The notes beneath the pieces were generated by a model. That model made no database searches and had not been told where the DNA came from. It was given only the letters and a program-made list of their open reading frames with translations. This document shows positions 12,181 through 25,879 of a stretch of 64,000 nt of DNA, piece by piece. Source of the stretch: Phorcus lineatus (taxonomy: Eukaryota; Mollusca; Gastropoda; Trochida; Trochidae); the NCBI GenBank assembly GCA_921293015.1, contig OV121081.1, positions 70,015,022-70,079,021 of the forward strand, read 5' to 3'. Within the stretch, counting starts at the first letter, position 1, and every line of letters starts with the position of its first letter. The translations under genes and the position numbers were made by a program.

Positions 12181-12593
12181 GGAATGAAAACATACTGATT
12201 TCAAAACAAATAATTTAAATGAAAGATTAAAGATTATCACTAACTTAAAAGCCTAGTTTAGTAATTGGTTATTCAATAGCATGCAATCTCTTGGTCACGA
12301 AATGTTTTAAAAACCATGTTCTAAATAAATATTTTAAAAAACATTTCCAATTGTTTCCTACTTTTTCGGAAGATTAAGTACATAAAGAATTTTCTGACTT
12401 TTTGAGTTCACAGAATTTATTTTTAAATAGAAATTAAGTCAATTCAATAGCTTTAAATACTGATTCAACACAATGAATTTGTTTTAAGGAAACAGCATTA
12501 TAGACAATAACACAACTTGACAAGGCTTCTTAACTTGTTCTTAAAATCACCTTTTCTCTCTCAGCCTCCAAAGCGTATGTAATATGTCAATTA

Positions 12594-12801
12594 AATCTTG
12601 TCGAATTTGTACTTGAACACTTGCAAACTTGGATTACATGCCTTTAATTAGATAGGAGCCTTCATGAAGCAGTTCCGTAAATGGGACCACTGGTCATATC
12701 AATGTCAACTAATCATCTTTTATTAACTTCTGCAAAACCTTTCATAAAGTATTGAAATTTAACATTATTTTGTTGTAGCGAACCGAAAACATAATGTATG
12801 T
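12594..12801 (+). repeat. Local direct duplication, copy 1
   Basis: About 80% identical by eye to 13,984-14,194. Both start AATCTTGTC, share CTTGCAAACTTGGATTACAT, then AGATAGGAG, GAAGCAGTTC, GTCATATCAATGTCAACT, TCTGCAAAACCTTTCATA and TTATTTTGTTG(T/C)AGCGAA. The copies are 1.39 kb apart. Confidence 0.85.
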
Positions 12802-13983
12802 TCAGAGAGTTAAATTATTTCCCTGACATCTGATGACTTTAGTCAAGATCATCGACAATCTCTTTACATTATGACTATATCCCCTTAAAACTGTCTACCA
12901 AAAGCATTGTTAACAAACATGTGAAAACCTTTATTACCCTTAATGAACAAATCCAACAATTTACTCGTATGAACATGTATGTACCAAACAAAATAATAAA
13001 GTGCTGAAAATAATTATCAACAACACCCTTCTATTCCCTGTGGTATAGGCATGTTGAAGTGTTATAGTTGTACAGGTTTTTGTAGAAAGTCAGAATGTTT
13101 CTACAAGGCATCCCCTCAGATACACATCCCCATTGAGGAGTAACTGTATCCTGTCTAAACATAGCTTGTCTTTGTCGTAAAGAGGACTGAATATAAAAAG
13201 ACAAACATTGTTTATTTTGAATGAAGAGCAGTTCCTAAAAGAACTTTTATCATTAGAGCAGCTTTTACAAAAATACTATTGGCTATTTGTCAGAATCAAA
13301 CGAAGTGAGAAAAACAATTTTGTTAAAGAATTTGAAAGGGATTAAATTATTTCCTGTTTATTCTGTCACCTTTTATCCAGGTAAATACATTATTCTAAAT
13401 CCCAATCAACTATACAGTAGTGTAACTATGTAAATCAGTAATAAGGAAATTGGCATCGGCATTATAGGTTGATTAAAACCATTTATCAAATATGTAATCT
13501 TGGTTTGGAACAATGTTTTGATGATTATACATGATTTTGCTAAAATTGCTGACACATAATGAATTTCCCAATTCAAAATGTTGAATGGTGTCACTTGATG
13601 AAAACGTTATGAAATGTATCTTTAGGGAAACGTATGATAAACTTATTCCTTTCATGTTTCATCAGTTTGAGTTTGTTAATTGACATCTGCTAAGTTGAAA
13701 TGCAACAATTTTTTCAGATTTATAATCTTTTTCATGGGTTGTAAAGAATGAGTGCATGCCAAACAATGAACAATAACTTGTAAGAGTTTCATGTATAAAC
13801 CAAAATATCAACCAAGATGCTACATATCATTGAAGTACAAGGTGTTACTGTAATGATCTGATAAGGATTAATTTACGAGCACATTATGTACCAATAGCCT
13901 GAACAAATTGTCAAAACAATTTAATCATTATGTGTTTCGTTGGTTAATAAATATCCCGTCCTTTGATGAACTTCTATACTTGT
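12802..13983. other. DNA between the two local copies
   Basis: AT-rich. Two overlapping 60-codon minus-strand frames at 13.4-13.65 kb have no recognisable content. I see nothing else. Confidence 0.4.
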
Positions 13984-14194
13984 AATCTTGTCAAATTGTT
14001 ACTTGTACACTTGCAAACTTGGATTACATGTCTTGAGTAAGATAGGAGACCTCGTGAAGCAGTTCAGTAAAAAGGACCCCTTGTCATATCAATGTCAACT
14101 GTAAAAATCTCCTACCAAATTCTGCAAAACCTTTCATAGAGTATTGAATTTTAACAATTATTTTGTTGCAGCGAATGGAGAACATAATGTTTGT
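13984..14194 (+). repeat. Local direct duplication, copy 2
   Basis: Second copy of 12,594-12,801. The order of the shared words is unbroken. The copy differs by small indels around 14,062-14,118. Confidence 0.85.
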
Positions 14195-14339
14195 TTGTTA
14201 TACTTGTTCACTTTGCCCTGAGAAGTGACAGACACGAGGAACATGGTATTGTTGTTCATCTATACACCTATAGAATTAATCAGAATATCTCTTAGAAAAA
14301 CAATGTCCTCCATGTGTACTTCACAAGAGAAAGTTTTCT

Positions 14340-14450
14340 ACATAGATTTGTTGGTTTTTTTGGAGTATTTTGATTTATTTATAACAATCCATGCATTTTT
14401 GCTTTTGATCTTACTGAAATTCGTTTTGATTTAGGAAAACGACTAATGCA
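14340..14450 (-). repeat. Macro-repeat unit 1, landmark E
   Basis: GAGTATTTTGATT, CCATGCATTTTTG, then TTTTGATCTTACTGAAATTCG match 35,176-35,280 (GAATACTTTGATTT, CCATGCTTGA, TTCTGATCTTATTGCAATTTG) and 54,850-54,900 in unit 6. On the minus strand this lies downstream of the conserved splice-acceptor segment of units 6 and 7. Confidence 0.6.
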
Positions 14451-15554
14451 CTGTAAGTTTAAAAAATGATTCTATGATTATTCAATCACTTCGAACTTGA
14501 AACTGCTTCTATCAAAGTTTTTATATTATGTTTTGAACACAAAACGTCAAGTATTAAATTCGATATTGTGATGATAATGATAAAGGAATATAACCTTCTA
14601 TGTTTACAAAATTTTCTATCGGTCATTAAGTCGATCTTCCTAATCGTAGAATGACAGCCACTATTTACCATATAAAAACCATGAGGCATTTACTTTTAAA
14701 AGACTTAGGACCAGACTTAGGACCAGCTTAATAGAAGGAGTAGCTGTGTACAAGAATCCTATGAGACATGTGGGAATGTTCAGGATTAGTCTTTCTATCT
14801 TACAGCACGTGACAGTAGACAGAAGAAGTGGCAACTATAATTTCATCAAAGTCCTAACGTAAAAGGAGTTTTTTTTATCTCTTAACCAATAAAAGGTTAA
14901 TGCGGATTTTTATGGCTTGTTCTTCCTTACATGGTTTCATTGCTACTGGAAAAAAGACAAAGTTATTTTTTCATTGGTTGACCGGTAATAAAAAATGCCT
15001 TGTGACAATTGTCCATGATAGACATGCATCATTGATGTAATCATTTATCAATTACTTACTACACATACTACTGTAATGCATTATGAAAGACGTAATGGTA
15101 GTGCCCACAAATAATGCTCACATTCACAGCCGTTTAATCACTTCTTAATGATGGAAAAAGTCCCGTGAGACTTGAGAATCATTTGATTGCATGATGAATT
15201 ACATGTTTGTCGTTGATCAAGTGTAGTTATTGATATGTTAATCTGATAACAGAACAACAGACTGGCAGAAAATCAAAGTCTGTCTGCACGAACCTATCTG
15301 GTCACTATCCTTGTATCTACAATCCATGATTTGTTATAGTATTCAGAAAGAAATTGCTGTTACCAAACCATTTTTATTTTGCTTTATCATCAATAAATGA
15401 AAATCATTGTTACATCTCCTTGTGCAGTGAACAAATGGGAAGGCTTTACATTGCTTCTACCTCCCTCAGCCCACAAGTAGGCACTGTGTGCCAGATATAT
15501 TCTTCCACTAACTTGTGTTTGCAGGTTCACAACAGGTAATCAACATGACAAGTG
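14451..15554. other. Unit 1 to unit 2 junction
   Basis: A weak copy of landmark B (TCATTTGATTGCATGATGAA at 15,179-15,198) sits here, close to the next K landmark, which is out of the usual order. A short tandem (GACTTAGGACCA twice) is at 14,702-14,726. I see no gene. Confidence 0.4.
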
Positions 15555-17110
15555 ATGAATGAGAGCATCAAGTTGTCGGCGTTTTGTAAAAGTAAAAACT
15601 CGATGGAGTCATTGACTAGATGTTGATGTAGTGTGTGGATAGAACTCCAGTGACTGGGTTTAATTTTATATGGCTAACATAGGGGTAGTCATTGATAAAT
15701 TACAGGAACTTTGAAATCCCAGAGTGTTACATTTATTGAAGGCATTTTGTTTGAACCTGGCGACGATTTTAGGTAAATATCATGAAATATTCAAAACGTT
15801 GTTAGTTGAGTAAACACACGCCCACTTTAGAAATGAGGGTACATTTGTTAAGAAGAAGAGACATCTAAATTGATTATGACAAAAATAGCAACATTGATGC
15901 TACGTTCATTTATTACAAACTAGATTGGAAATGATATAAGCAATATTTTTCTAATTACATGAAAGTTACAAAATGTTCTAGCCGAATTGCAGCAAGATGT
16001 TACAGTTAAGTTTGTTCTTAAATTACACAAAAGACACGATTTACAATATCAGACAATTGGTGATACATACAGGTTATCCCCTTTACGTTTGTTAGTAGAT
16101 AAACTAACATATATTAATTAGACAAATGTTGAAATTCTTTGCTTTCTTCTCTCAAGTCTATTAGATTTCCTAGCTATTCAACATCATGCAATTTCATTAC
16201 CATTCACACACACCAACTAAAGTTGCTTTATTGACTAGACGACATAAATTTTGCTTTCGTGATTTTCTCAGTGCTACAGTCAACAAGTGATAATTGCATT
16301 AGGGACGTGACAATTTTATTGAGTAGGAAACAATTATCGCGGTACCAGTATTGCTTTTGGCTATCTATTTTGTAACGAGGTAATTTCATAATGTAGAGCA
16401 ATGCCCACACAGATATGAACTTAATTGCCAAGGCGTTCACAACCTCAGACGTTGGCAACATAACATGTCTATAAAGTAGCCGATCATGTCCTCATTCTTT
16501 AACATAGTTTATTTCTTCCTTAACCAGTTTCAATAAGTCATACTTCAAGTTAGAGTAGTACACCTGCCTTTACAAGTTCCCTCATAAGTATAAATTTTGA
16601 AGTTAATAGAGAGATGCAACCTGAGATTGTCATTTCAATGTTCAATCCATTTCTAATGCATTTTACAAACAATGGTTGTTTTTATAAAAACTCGTAGATT
16701 ATTTCCCAGGGAAAATATCAGTGAGTAAATAAGTTGATGACTTGATAAAAATATACTGCTACCTAAAAAAGTATCAATGTTGATTTTATAATCAATATTG
16801 GTTAAATTTATTCACATTGGTTAAATTGATTCACATTTAAACGACTCGCCAAAAAATCCAAACTCTCATGCAACAGATTGATGTTTTTCGAAAACTTGCT
16901 AGAATAAAGATTGATAGGTAATGACCCATAAAAGGGTATCAAATAAAGACCATACAGATATGTTATTGTCTGCAGTCTCTAACTAATACCTTTCACTCAA
17001 CTTTGATATTCCATAATATCTTTAAACTTTTTTTGATCAAACAGTCTTATAAATGCACAGAGGTGTAGATATCATGTCCAATATCCATGGATACTAGTTA
17101 TATAAACTAA
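15555..17110 (+). repeat. Macro-repeat unit 2, landmark K
   Basis: It matches 24,640-25,860 and 31,020-32,040 along its length. Landmarks are AACTCGATGGAGTCATTGA, GTGTGTGGATAGAACTCCAGTG, a GTGTTACATTTATTGAAGG word, and CAGTGCTACAGTCAACAAGTG with AATTTTATTGAG (shared with 31.83-31.88 kb). Then comes GAATAAAGATT with CATACAGATA and ATTGTCTGC (shared with 25.7-25.8 kb). It is the longest K copy. The 24.6 and 31 kb copies each lack different internal parts. Confidence 0.85.
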
Positions 17111-17719
17111 CAAGCACTATCAACTCCTAACTGCCTTTCTGGCTGTTTTAGATAAAGGGACACATAGTATGTTGTTGGAATCAAATCTATTAAACTTCCT
17201 AAATGTTGTCATTTGATCGAAAAGTAGTGGCTGTCTTTGAAAATCACAATCTTATTGTTGATCAATTCGGTATGAAGACAATAAACAGGTTAAAACCAGA
17301 CTAATGACTCATTGTCACTTTTTTTACAGTAGATGCAAGGAAACTTATGTGTTAATAGAGTTTAGTGGTGAGTTAACTATCATTTATTAATTTTGACTAT
17401 TTAACATCTTCATGGCGGTTTTTCTTTTATCATTGAAAAAACAAGAAATATTTTTGCATTTAGTGATAAAGATGCAAGAATAAGGGATGACATTTGAATT
17501 GTTCCCAAGACAAGTGGTAGTTGAGCTCCTATTTCAGCCAAATAAAAGTTAATGAAACATACTCTGTGTCACTTTAAGTCTCAAAATTACGTTTGAATAT
17601 TTGACGTGCCCCACTGTTCGGTTTTCCATCATAAGCTTGTGTCTTGTATCTTTTTGGTAACAGTCGATACTTCGCGATCAAATGACACCATTGATGAACA
17701 ACTCACGGAAAGGCTCTTT
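17111..17719. other. Non-coding, unit 2
   Basis: No gene. It sits between landmarks K and B. A 64-codon frame at 17,606-17,800 is not conserved in unit 4, where the same DNA has a different frame. Confidence 0.4.
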
Positions 17720-18560
17720 AACACTAGCGAATGTAAAAATGTGAATAATGAAATAAGCGTGTCAAGTCTTGTCATTGATAGGATATCTAAATATCATTGA
17801 TAAAAGCTTGCAAATAATTCTTCCTCTGCTTATATATTTATACTTCTGTATCCATTTAAAACAATTTTCAATTTTCTTATGTCAATCTATTAAAAGGTAT
17901 TACAGCTGTATATGTGAGGCATGATGAATTATTAACACGATTCATAACATGTTTTCACAAGAACTAATATTACATGATTATTTCATGCACATGACTGTCT
18001 GTTGGGAAGAACTTTGTGGACAGAACCGATATTAGCATACAACATTGATGTATTAAAAGAGACATACTTGGATAGAACTAACTTTAAACTTTTTATGGAA
18101 AACGTTTATATTTTCGTAAATAGAACATCTTAATATGTTCTAGAATTACCTTACTCGTTAAAATAACTGTTTTTAATCGATGACAATTATCTAAGAAGAT
18201 CTAATATATCTGTGAAATACAAAATATTAACTGTTAGAAGAAACATTATTACCAAAAACCTATATCAGACTGGGAGACTCTCCAGAACAACCACTGAGCT
18301 TCATAGCTTTTTTATTAGCAACTTATTGACGAGGAAGTCCCTGGAGAGTTCGAAATCATTTGATTGCATGATATATTGCATGTTTCCTGCAATGATCAAT
18401 ACCCTTCAAATTCCTGATGTAATTAATCAGCAAACAATGCACTAGACACAGTGCCTGCTACACAGCCCTGCTGAACCCTGTATCTGAATGGACAGCATCT
18501 GTAAGTCTGATAACGATGTCTGTGGCGACCGCAATTCTATGAAAAAAATACCGTCGCGAT
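17720..18560 (+). repeat. Macro-repeat unit 2, landmark B
   Basis: It opens with ATAAAAGCTTGCAAATAATTC (17,801), matching 33,521-33,540 of unit 4. Then come the GTGACTGT-like word and a TTTGTGGACA word, ACTGTTAGAAGAAACATTAT and AAGTCCCTGGAGAGTTCGAA, then the TTTGATTGCATGATATATTG signature and AATTAATCAGCAAACAATG. The same order is seen at 26.34-26.88 and 33.73-34.24 kb. Confidence 0.85.
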
Positions 18561-18879
18561 ATCATTGCTGTTTTTCTGTTAACTTCGTAGCAGTTATATG
18601 ATAGGAAAGGATGATAACAATTTAAAGTCAAGACATAATGTTTAAAAAATGTAAAGATATCTAAATATTTAAAGATGTCTTTCTCAATGACAAAGAAAAT
18701 CAGGCTATATATGATTTTACTTATGAAAAGAAATTGTTCAGTCAATTTGTTCAAATATTGGATTTGCGATTACAGCTTCATGACAGTGGTTTCTTCGGAT
18801 CTTTAAACATTTGGAATATGGATGTTTTTCTCATAATGACATTCAACCATGTATTTAATCCGTTTCGACGTTGCAATAA

Positions 18880-19930
18880 AATGTCAGATATTCAAATTTA
18901 ACTGTTTTTAAATCTTCCAAAGGACTTTAGTTTGTTTTTTACAGCGAATCTGACAACTTGATTGACAGCTTCGTAATTAATCTAATAAAGGTTTAATGAT
19001 TTTGACAAGTAATTGCTAGGTTAGATTTCAACGGCCGCTGCTGATCATTCATGTTGTTGTCAGTAACCACTGACATAATGATTAGTCGTTCATTCTCATA
19101 CTTACACGACTCTCTGTGTTATAAATTGATGTACATCTCCCTCATATATAAACTAGGGGTATGTTGATAAAACACTCTTACAAGGCATATTATAATGAGG
19201 ACAGAAAATAATGATACTTAACATAGCTTTACAGCCTTATGCCATTTACACAATCACATGGACTAATGACCTACAATTGAAATCAACTGATGAGAAATAA
19301 AATGATTATACTCGTAATTGATGTTGATGTTGATACTAAAATGGGGTAAATCATGAAGATGTATTGAAAAAGTATTGAATTCATGGCGTTAAATTTGAAT
19401 CCATTGTTAAGCAATCAACATCCGATATCACGGGTTAACATACAAATACTTTTGTAACATTAACAACAAAACAAGCTTTTTATCTTATGAATTTACTCCG
19501 TAAACATTGTTACATTTACAATTACAACAGTAGTATTAAAAGTGCATTGTTCACTCTATTAACACAAACCAGTCTTTTTGCATGATTAAACAACAACTAA
19601 CAGGAAGTAATTTCCTTATTTGTGTTCAACCATGCACATAGTTTTATGTTCGGCCCATCTCCAACACATCGACATGTAATGATAATCAAAGATACTCTAT
19701 TGCCATAGAACCATTGAAATTCAGTTAGACACTCAAGTGCAACAGTTTGTCACAATTACGTCTGATGGACAATTATTTGCTACGGCACCTGATCTGACAC
19801 ATTGGAAAGCAATTTGTGTAACGAGACAGAAACACAATGCCTGTGAGACTTGCACGTGTTAAGCAATTCAGTTACTTTGCTCATCTTATCAACCTTCATA
19901 ACACTGATTAGTAGATAAAATATGTAGCTG
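18880..19930 (+). repeat. Macro-repeat unit 2, landmarks C and D
   Basis: C (about 18,910-19,060) shares GATTGACAG and GTCTGAATG/GGTTTAATGATTTTGACAA words with 34.73-34.82 kb. D (19,500-19,930) shares AACAGGAAGTAATTTCC, TTGTGTTCAACCATG, ATTGAAATTCAGTTAGACA and CACCTGATCTGACACATTGG with 27.6-28.0 kb and (second half) 34.88-35.07 kb. Identity in D is about 80%. Confidence 0.85.
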
Positions 19931-21659
19931 AATAAGTGAATGGTCATAAATATCTCTATCAAGATTTAATTTGTAAAACCTTCTTTATGCTGGATATATT
20001 ATACAAGAACTACTGACAAATTTCAACTTTGGTGATTATCTAAACAAACATTCAGACAAAACTCCCATTAAACAATTTAACTGATAAGTGTCTGTCTTAT
20101 GTTAAAATCAGATTTTGTGGCACGAAGACTCAAAAGTTAGCTCAAGTAGGAGAGTGTCTCGAGGTTCTTACTATTATGTACGTTATTTAATAGAGTCACA
20201 GCAAAACTTTTTACATGTATAAAGCATACATACGTGTATTGACAATCATTAACACATTTGAATAAACATTACACGAAATCTAAGCTATTTCTTGCTTTAA
20301 AGATATTTACATTTAGATAAATCAATTATTGTATTTTTTTAATTACTTTGTTGAAGTTTAGCAAATTCATACTTGCTATGTTTCTTGATATCGCTCTTTT
20401 AAGGTATTATGTTTTGAACAAATCTATAACACATGGTATTCATCTTAATACACACCGAACATTTCCTGTCATCAACATTTAGATTTAGCCAGCGACCTCT
20501 TTCAACAGTAACCTTTTGGAACCTAACCGAAACTTTGTAAGTGCAATTATGTACATCAATTAAATATTTTTCGAATTCAGTTATATGGTTGATGAATAGT
20601 CAAAAAGCATAACTTGTTTTAAAATCTACATCCCTTGTAAATCCTTATCTCCAGTCTAGACAAAGCAAACACTTCAACAAAAGAGTTAAATGTAAAAACA
20701 CGGAGCAAAATATTTTCTGCATTTCTATTTAGATATAAGGGCATAAAAAGCATATAAATAAAACCATAATTAGAAGCATTAGGTTTGTTTAGAATTGACC
20801 GTATTTAGAATAGCAAAGCCTTTTGATATGCAGCTGAATAGAAAGATTTTTCACCTACCTGCGTCTCAAGATGTAGTTATTCAACTTTTGATTAAACCTT
20901 TTTGAATTAAACTTTTGGTTGCCAAATGAATCGATCATAAGTTAAAATTTTCAAAACACCAGTATAGATTAATTTTTTAATGCAACTATAGTGGATTGGA
21001 TAATTCATGCTAGTGCCAACAGGATGTTTTACCTCACACCAGTGTTTCACAAATCCATCTAAAATGGGTTATACATGCTCGGCACTTTAGTTCACTTATC
21101 TAAATCAAAAACATCAAAACACAGCAGAGCTTTAAAGTGGTAAGAAACCGATTGACACCTTGCCTTCCATCCAAACCTCTTAACTGTTAGCCGAAGGACC
21201 ATTCTATCTGCTTCTGATCTGCTATCCTCTGGAATTATTTTTGCAATGCTCAAAAGAAAAGGCAGTTTTGTTTTTTATTATGTATTAACATTCAATGTGC
21301 GTAGCCAGTGTTTGCTATTTTAAACCTTATGTTAAGAATGTAAGAGTACTTGTAATTGTTGTGGTTTTAATATGACTACATATGCAGGTTCTTTCATTTA
21401 CAGATTAAGACCCTAGGCCTTATACACCAACGAACAGGATCAAATAGTCATAATTAAAAAATATAGAATGCAATGTAATTTGACTGTATGATAGTGTGAA
21501 CAATATATCTATGTTTAGAAGTACTCCAACTCCAAATGCAAGTTCCCACATGCTCAACAAGTATTAATAGCGACCATACATTACACCTGTATACATCAAT
21601 AAGTCAAAAGAAAGCATTGAGAGAATTCAATTCGGATTCTGCCTCACATTCAACGTTCT
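19931..21659. other. Unit 2 interior, no gene
   Basis: AT-rich and without recognisable frames or motifs. Landmark E, expected here by position, was not found, so it is deleted or too eroded in this unit. Confidence 0.4.
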
Positions 21660-24560
21660 TTAACTAATCAGTAAATCAAACACTGAGTAGCAGCTCTGCG
21701 TGTATACCACACGCGTTATTTCAAAATGTGCACTTCCTCACGTGCACCATTCAAAGTGGCACTTATGTTTATGGGTCTTGCAACGATTGCCTTGGACCCC
21801 TAGATTATTGGGGGCTCTTTGACTTGTGACTTTCCTCTGAAGTGCTTAAGTCCTTAACCTTCAATAAGCTCTTCAATTGTCTAGGGCTCAGCGTCTGTTC
21901 AATGTTATAAGTAGCAGATCTGTTAACCACTTTGGAAACAATGAACAAAGAGCTATCATTTTGTTAAGTAGAGTCGATCGCCCTACTGAAGGAATTAATT
22001 AGCTGTTTTAAGTCTAGGTTTTTTAAACGTTATGGTGAGTTTTCTTTAATGCAGCTCGTATTTGGAGAGCTGCCTTATGAACGAGTTTGCTCAAAAGGAA
22101 TGAACTCCTAAGATACAACTCTAAAAACTACAAAGGTTTTCGAAGCTATCATACCGCTAAGAAAAATTTAAGTGCTTTGAATTTGTATTAGCGTGTGACC
22201 GTATTATGCTAAGACCGCTTCAAAAGTTAGATCCGTAGTGTTTAGTATTAAAAAGACTGTTTTATGCATTAGCATCCCTAAAATATTGAGTCTACAAAAA
22301 ACACAATCTCATCGAAATTTCCCCTTAATGACAGTCAAGGAGATAACGAGATATCAATTCCTTCTGAATTACCTAAAAGCATTTTAGAAAAGAGAATTAA
22401 TTTAGCAAAAGTTCATCATTTATTACTGCACAATGAAAAGACGTATTGGCATTAGCCAGGATTATTTACTAATCATTTGATTTTCCCAGTGCAGTTTAAT
22501 TGTTATGTTTTTATTCTATCATTTAATCTTGGCAAATCAGTGTAAGCTGTCTTCACTTCACATGTATACACAGTTTTTACACTTATTTTGAAAAGCCTAT
22601 TTCAATCAGTAAGTAGATAGGTTGTCATCTCTTCAGTTTTCCCCAAAATGGACATTCACATGCTTTTCCCAATTATTCATTGAAACACCCGCCTAACAGG
22701 AATCCCGAATCTCTGTGGTTTAAAACTAGTTGCCTTCAAATTGACAACATGGTCTCCAGACAATAGAAATCAATATGTTAATGGAGCAATTTGAATATTC
22801 CATATTGCTTTATTAGGCAATTTGCAGTTTGCCAGATGAAAACTGACAATTTCTATCTATTTACAACTTCTTTATGCAACGAATGCAATTCAATGAACTT
22901 GACATTACCTATACTCCTGTTTTGTGCTTATAAAGCTTTTTCTTTAAGGAAACGGCCCTCTACTACTAAGTTTACTCATATCTATATCTATATTTGTTCT
23001 GTCCTGAATCAAACCCTCGGTTGAGAGGCTGGGATTGTTCTGGCTGTAATGGTTTGCAACTGATGGGTACGCCATACATACCATTTCATACCATGAGGAC
23101 AAACAAGTCAATTACTTCATTTAGCAGTGTAATGTTTATTATCTTACATGGAAATAATTAATATAGATGCTAATTTTCAATTCGTTTAACCTGAAAGGAA
23201 AGTTATTTAAATGAGAAACATACATACAATGAAAAATTACCCGTTAATACTCAAATCATCATCAACAAAAATACTCATTATAAATAGATAAATAGCTGAT
23301 ATGACAAAAACGTCTGTTGCGTTGCAATTTCTTAATCGGTCTCGGTCTTATAAATAGCAGTAATATAGTAATATTAATCTTCATGTTAGTAATTGGGAAT
23401 TTGGAACTGACTTTTATTTTTCTAGAATATTTATTCATAAAACAAATGAAAAATGCTCTTTGTTTTTATTTTGACATAACCTTATATGTTGTTTCTTATC
23501 TTTGATGTTGAGTAGTGCATGTTTGCTCATATCGAATCACATTACTGCACTGGGAGCTTGAGTCCCCCGTTTAAACTCATCCTGCTAGGTTGAAGCTGCG
23601 AGGTAAAATACCCTTATCGATATTCTTATGGTGAACTCTTTGATAATAGTGAAACGTCTCCTTATCTCATTCGTAAATATAACTTTTATGATTTGAAACC
23701 ATCTCATAAATTAAATATTTTGAACTTGTTATGAATTCACAAACTAGCAATGTGTTCATGTATTCTAATCTCTGTCTTGTTTCTTGTCTTTACAAGCTCA
23801 GGCTTAGTTTGGCTTTATTCCGAGCTGAGACGCTTTTCTCACAGAGGGTGCAATATTCATGGAAGAAACTCAATTTCTTAAACACCTTTCATTGGTGAAT
23901 CAATATTATTGAATGGGTTTAAAAGGGACTGCAGAGAGGCTTTACTTCCTTGCTTCGAACTGTCTCTTTGTGTTCAATCCGTACAGTGGCATGCAACAAA
24001 CGGCCTAATTCTCAACAGGGAATCTACTTTTCCACACCAAACGCAAATTTTAGAAGCCAAAGAATAATTATTTTGTATTTCTGTATTAGTCTCGTTTCTC
24101 TTAGTGGTGAAGATACCTTGCAAGGCCGTCAACTTCTGCTAGGTTGGCACGTTTAATTCAAAATATTTTTGCTACCTTGCTTGTTTTAAGGGGTCAGGTT
24201 TCTTTCATCTTTGATACTCAAAACTTTATAAACTTTTCTAAAGAATGACTAGCTGCAGATATTTTCTAAATGCTGGTTCATTCTTCATGTGGATAAATAA
24301 TACAATTTCATTATCATCCACAAAGGTCTCATTTTATAAATGTACATTCAAAAGATCATATTCAATTTTCAAATAATGACCACTTAGAATTTTTAAAGGA
24401 ATTGGAAACCTTAATAATCTATAGAATAGATGTTATTTTGACGTATATCAAAGCGGGCAGATGTTAATTCTCCCAGCACATTACTCCGTTTTGCCCAAAC
24501 TGATATTAAGGCATGGATATCTGCATAAATCCGATGGACCTCACACTACTGAAAGACAAA
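21660..24560 (+). repeat. Macro-repeat unit 2, landmarks F to J
   Basis: In order: AAACACTGAGTAGCAGCTCT (F, with 36.70 kb), AAGGAGATAACGAGAT and ATTTTAGAAAAGA (G), and GAATCTCTGTGGTTTAAAAC then TAGTTGCCTTCA (29.23, 37.80 kb). Then AGGCTGGGATTGTTCTGGCTG (H; 29.53 and 38.64 kb), CTGGGAGCTTGAGTCCC and CCTTGCTTC...CAGGGAATCTACTTTTCCACACC (I; 39.4, 47.8, 58.6 kb), and CATGGATATCTGCATAAATC (J; 30.9 kb). No frame is conserved between copies, so it looks non-coding. Confidence 0.85.
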
Positions 24561-24639
24561 CATATAATCTGTGACTGGCGAACTTTAGTAGTCAATATCC
24601 TGATTATTACCAAGCTAATTAAAAATTAAACACTTAAGC

Positions 24640-25860
24640 CTTGTTAATAATTTTAACTCCTACCATAATAATTAAAGTCTCAGTCAGATATTCAATAATT
24701 GTTATCGTCATGACAAGCCGTAATGAAAGCATCCGGAGTTTTTTTTATCACCCAAAGAGTTGGCGGCAAAGCTGCTGTTTGATTCGTTTAGGTCACAAGG
24801 TTAGTCCCAAGCCAATTGTTTGCCGAATAAGAACTCGATAGAGTCATTGAATACAGTCTGATAAAGTGTGTGTTTAGAACTCAAACGGTTGTGAATATTG
24901 AACTTGAAATGGTTAAACTTTGTATCGCTTGCATAAGGGTATTCATTGATAGATTAATGGAACTCTGAAATCCAAGAGTGTCACATTTGTTGAAGGATTA
25001 TTTTTTAACCTCGCAACGTTTTTGGTAAATATGTTAATGAAACATTTAACAAGTTGTTAATGGAGTAAACACATACACAATTCAGAAACTATGTTACTTT
25101 TGTTCTTATAACTAAATTGATTGTGAGAAAATGTTAGCAATGATGCTTTGTTCATTTTATACAAACTAGATATGAAAGATGATAGAAATATTTTATATAA
25201 TTACATAAAAGATACAAATATTAGAGGCAAACAGTCAGCAAGATGTTCAATATCTAAGTTTGCTTTCTTATTACAGAGAAGAAATGACTCACCATAACAT
25301 ATCAAAAGACTGGTTCATACAGGCTGTCCTCTTTGTGTTTGTTAGTTGATAACTTAGCATATATTAAGATAAATGTTGACTCACAATCTATAAGGTTTCT
25401 AATCTATTCAATATCTGCAATTTCATTACCATACACACACACAAACTTTCATATTATGATTATCATAAAGAAATCTTTCTTGAAGATCTTACTTGACAAT
25501 GGGATTAAACTGATAATGAATAGTTGTTCAATTCAATATTGCTTTCATTACACGTTTTACAATTCCCTTATTCAAACACTAATTCACTGGACTTGTTATG
25601 GACAAAACAATAAAATGCTTTTTAAAAAACATAACTGACACTCAATCAATTTCACCTTACCTCTTATGGAACAGACTGATGCTTATCAAAAATTCGATAG
25701 AATAAAGATTTTTACTGTAATGGCACATCAAAAGGTATCAGGTAGAGACCATACAGATAAATTATTGTCTGCTGTCTCTAATACCACTTGTATCACTCCA
25801 CTCAGATATTCAGTAATATCTTTTTAAAAATTAATTAAAAAAATAAAGAATTAATCTTTG
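24640..25860 (+). repeat. Macro-repeat unit 3, landmark K
   Basis: GCCTTGTTAATAATTTTAAC with CTCCTACCATAA at the start matches 31,026 (unit 4). GCATCCGGAGTTTTTTTTAT, GAGTTGGCGGCAAAGCTGCT and GAACTCGATAGAGTCATTGA match units 2 and 4. The 3' part (GAATAAAGATT...ATTGTCTGC) matches unit 2. The CAGTGCTACAG part seen in units 2 and 4 is missing here. Confidence 0.85.
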
Positions 25861-25879
25861 TTATGATACGGAAATATTT

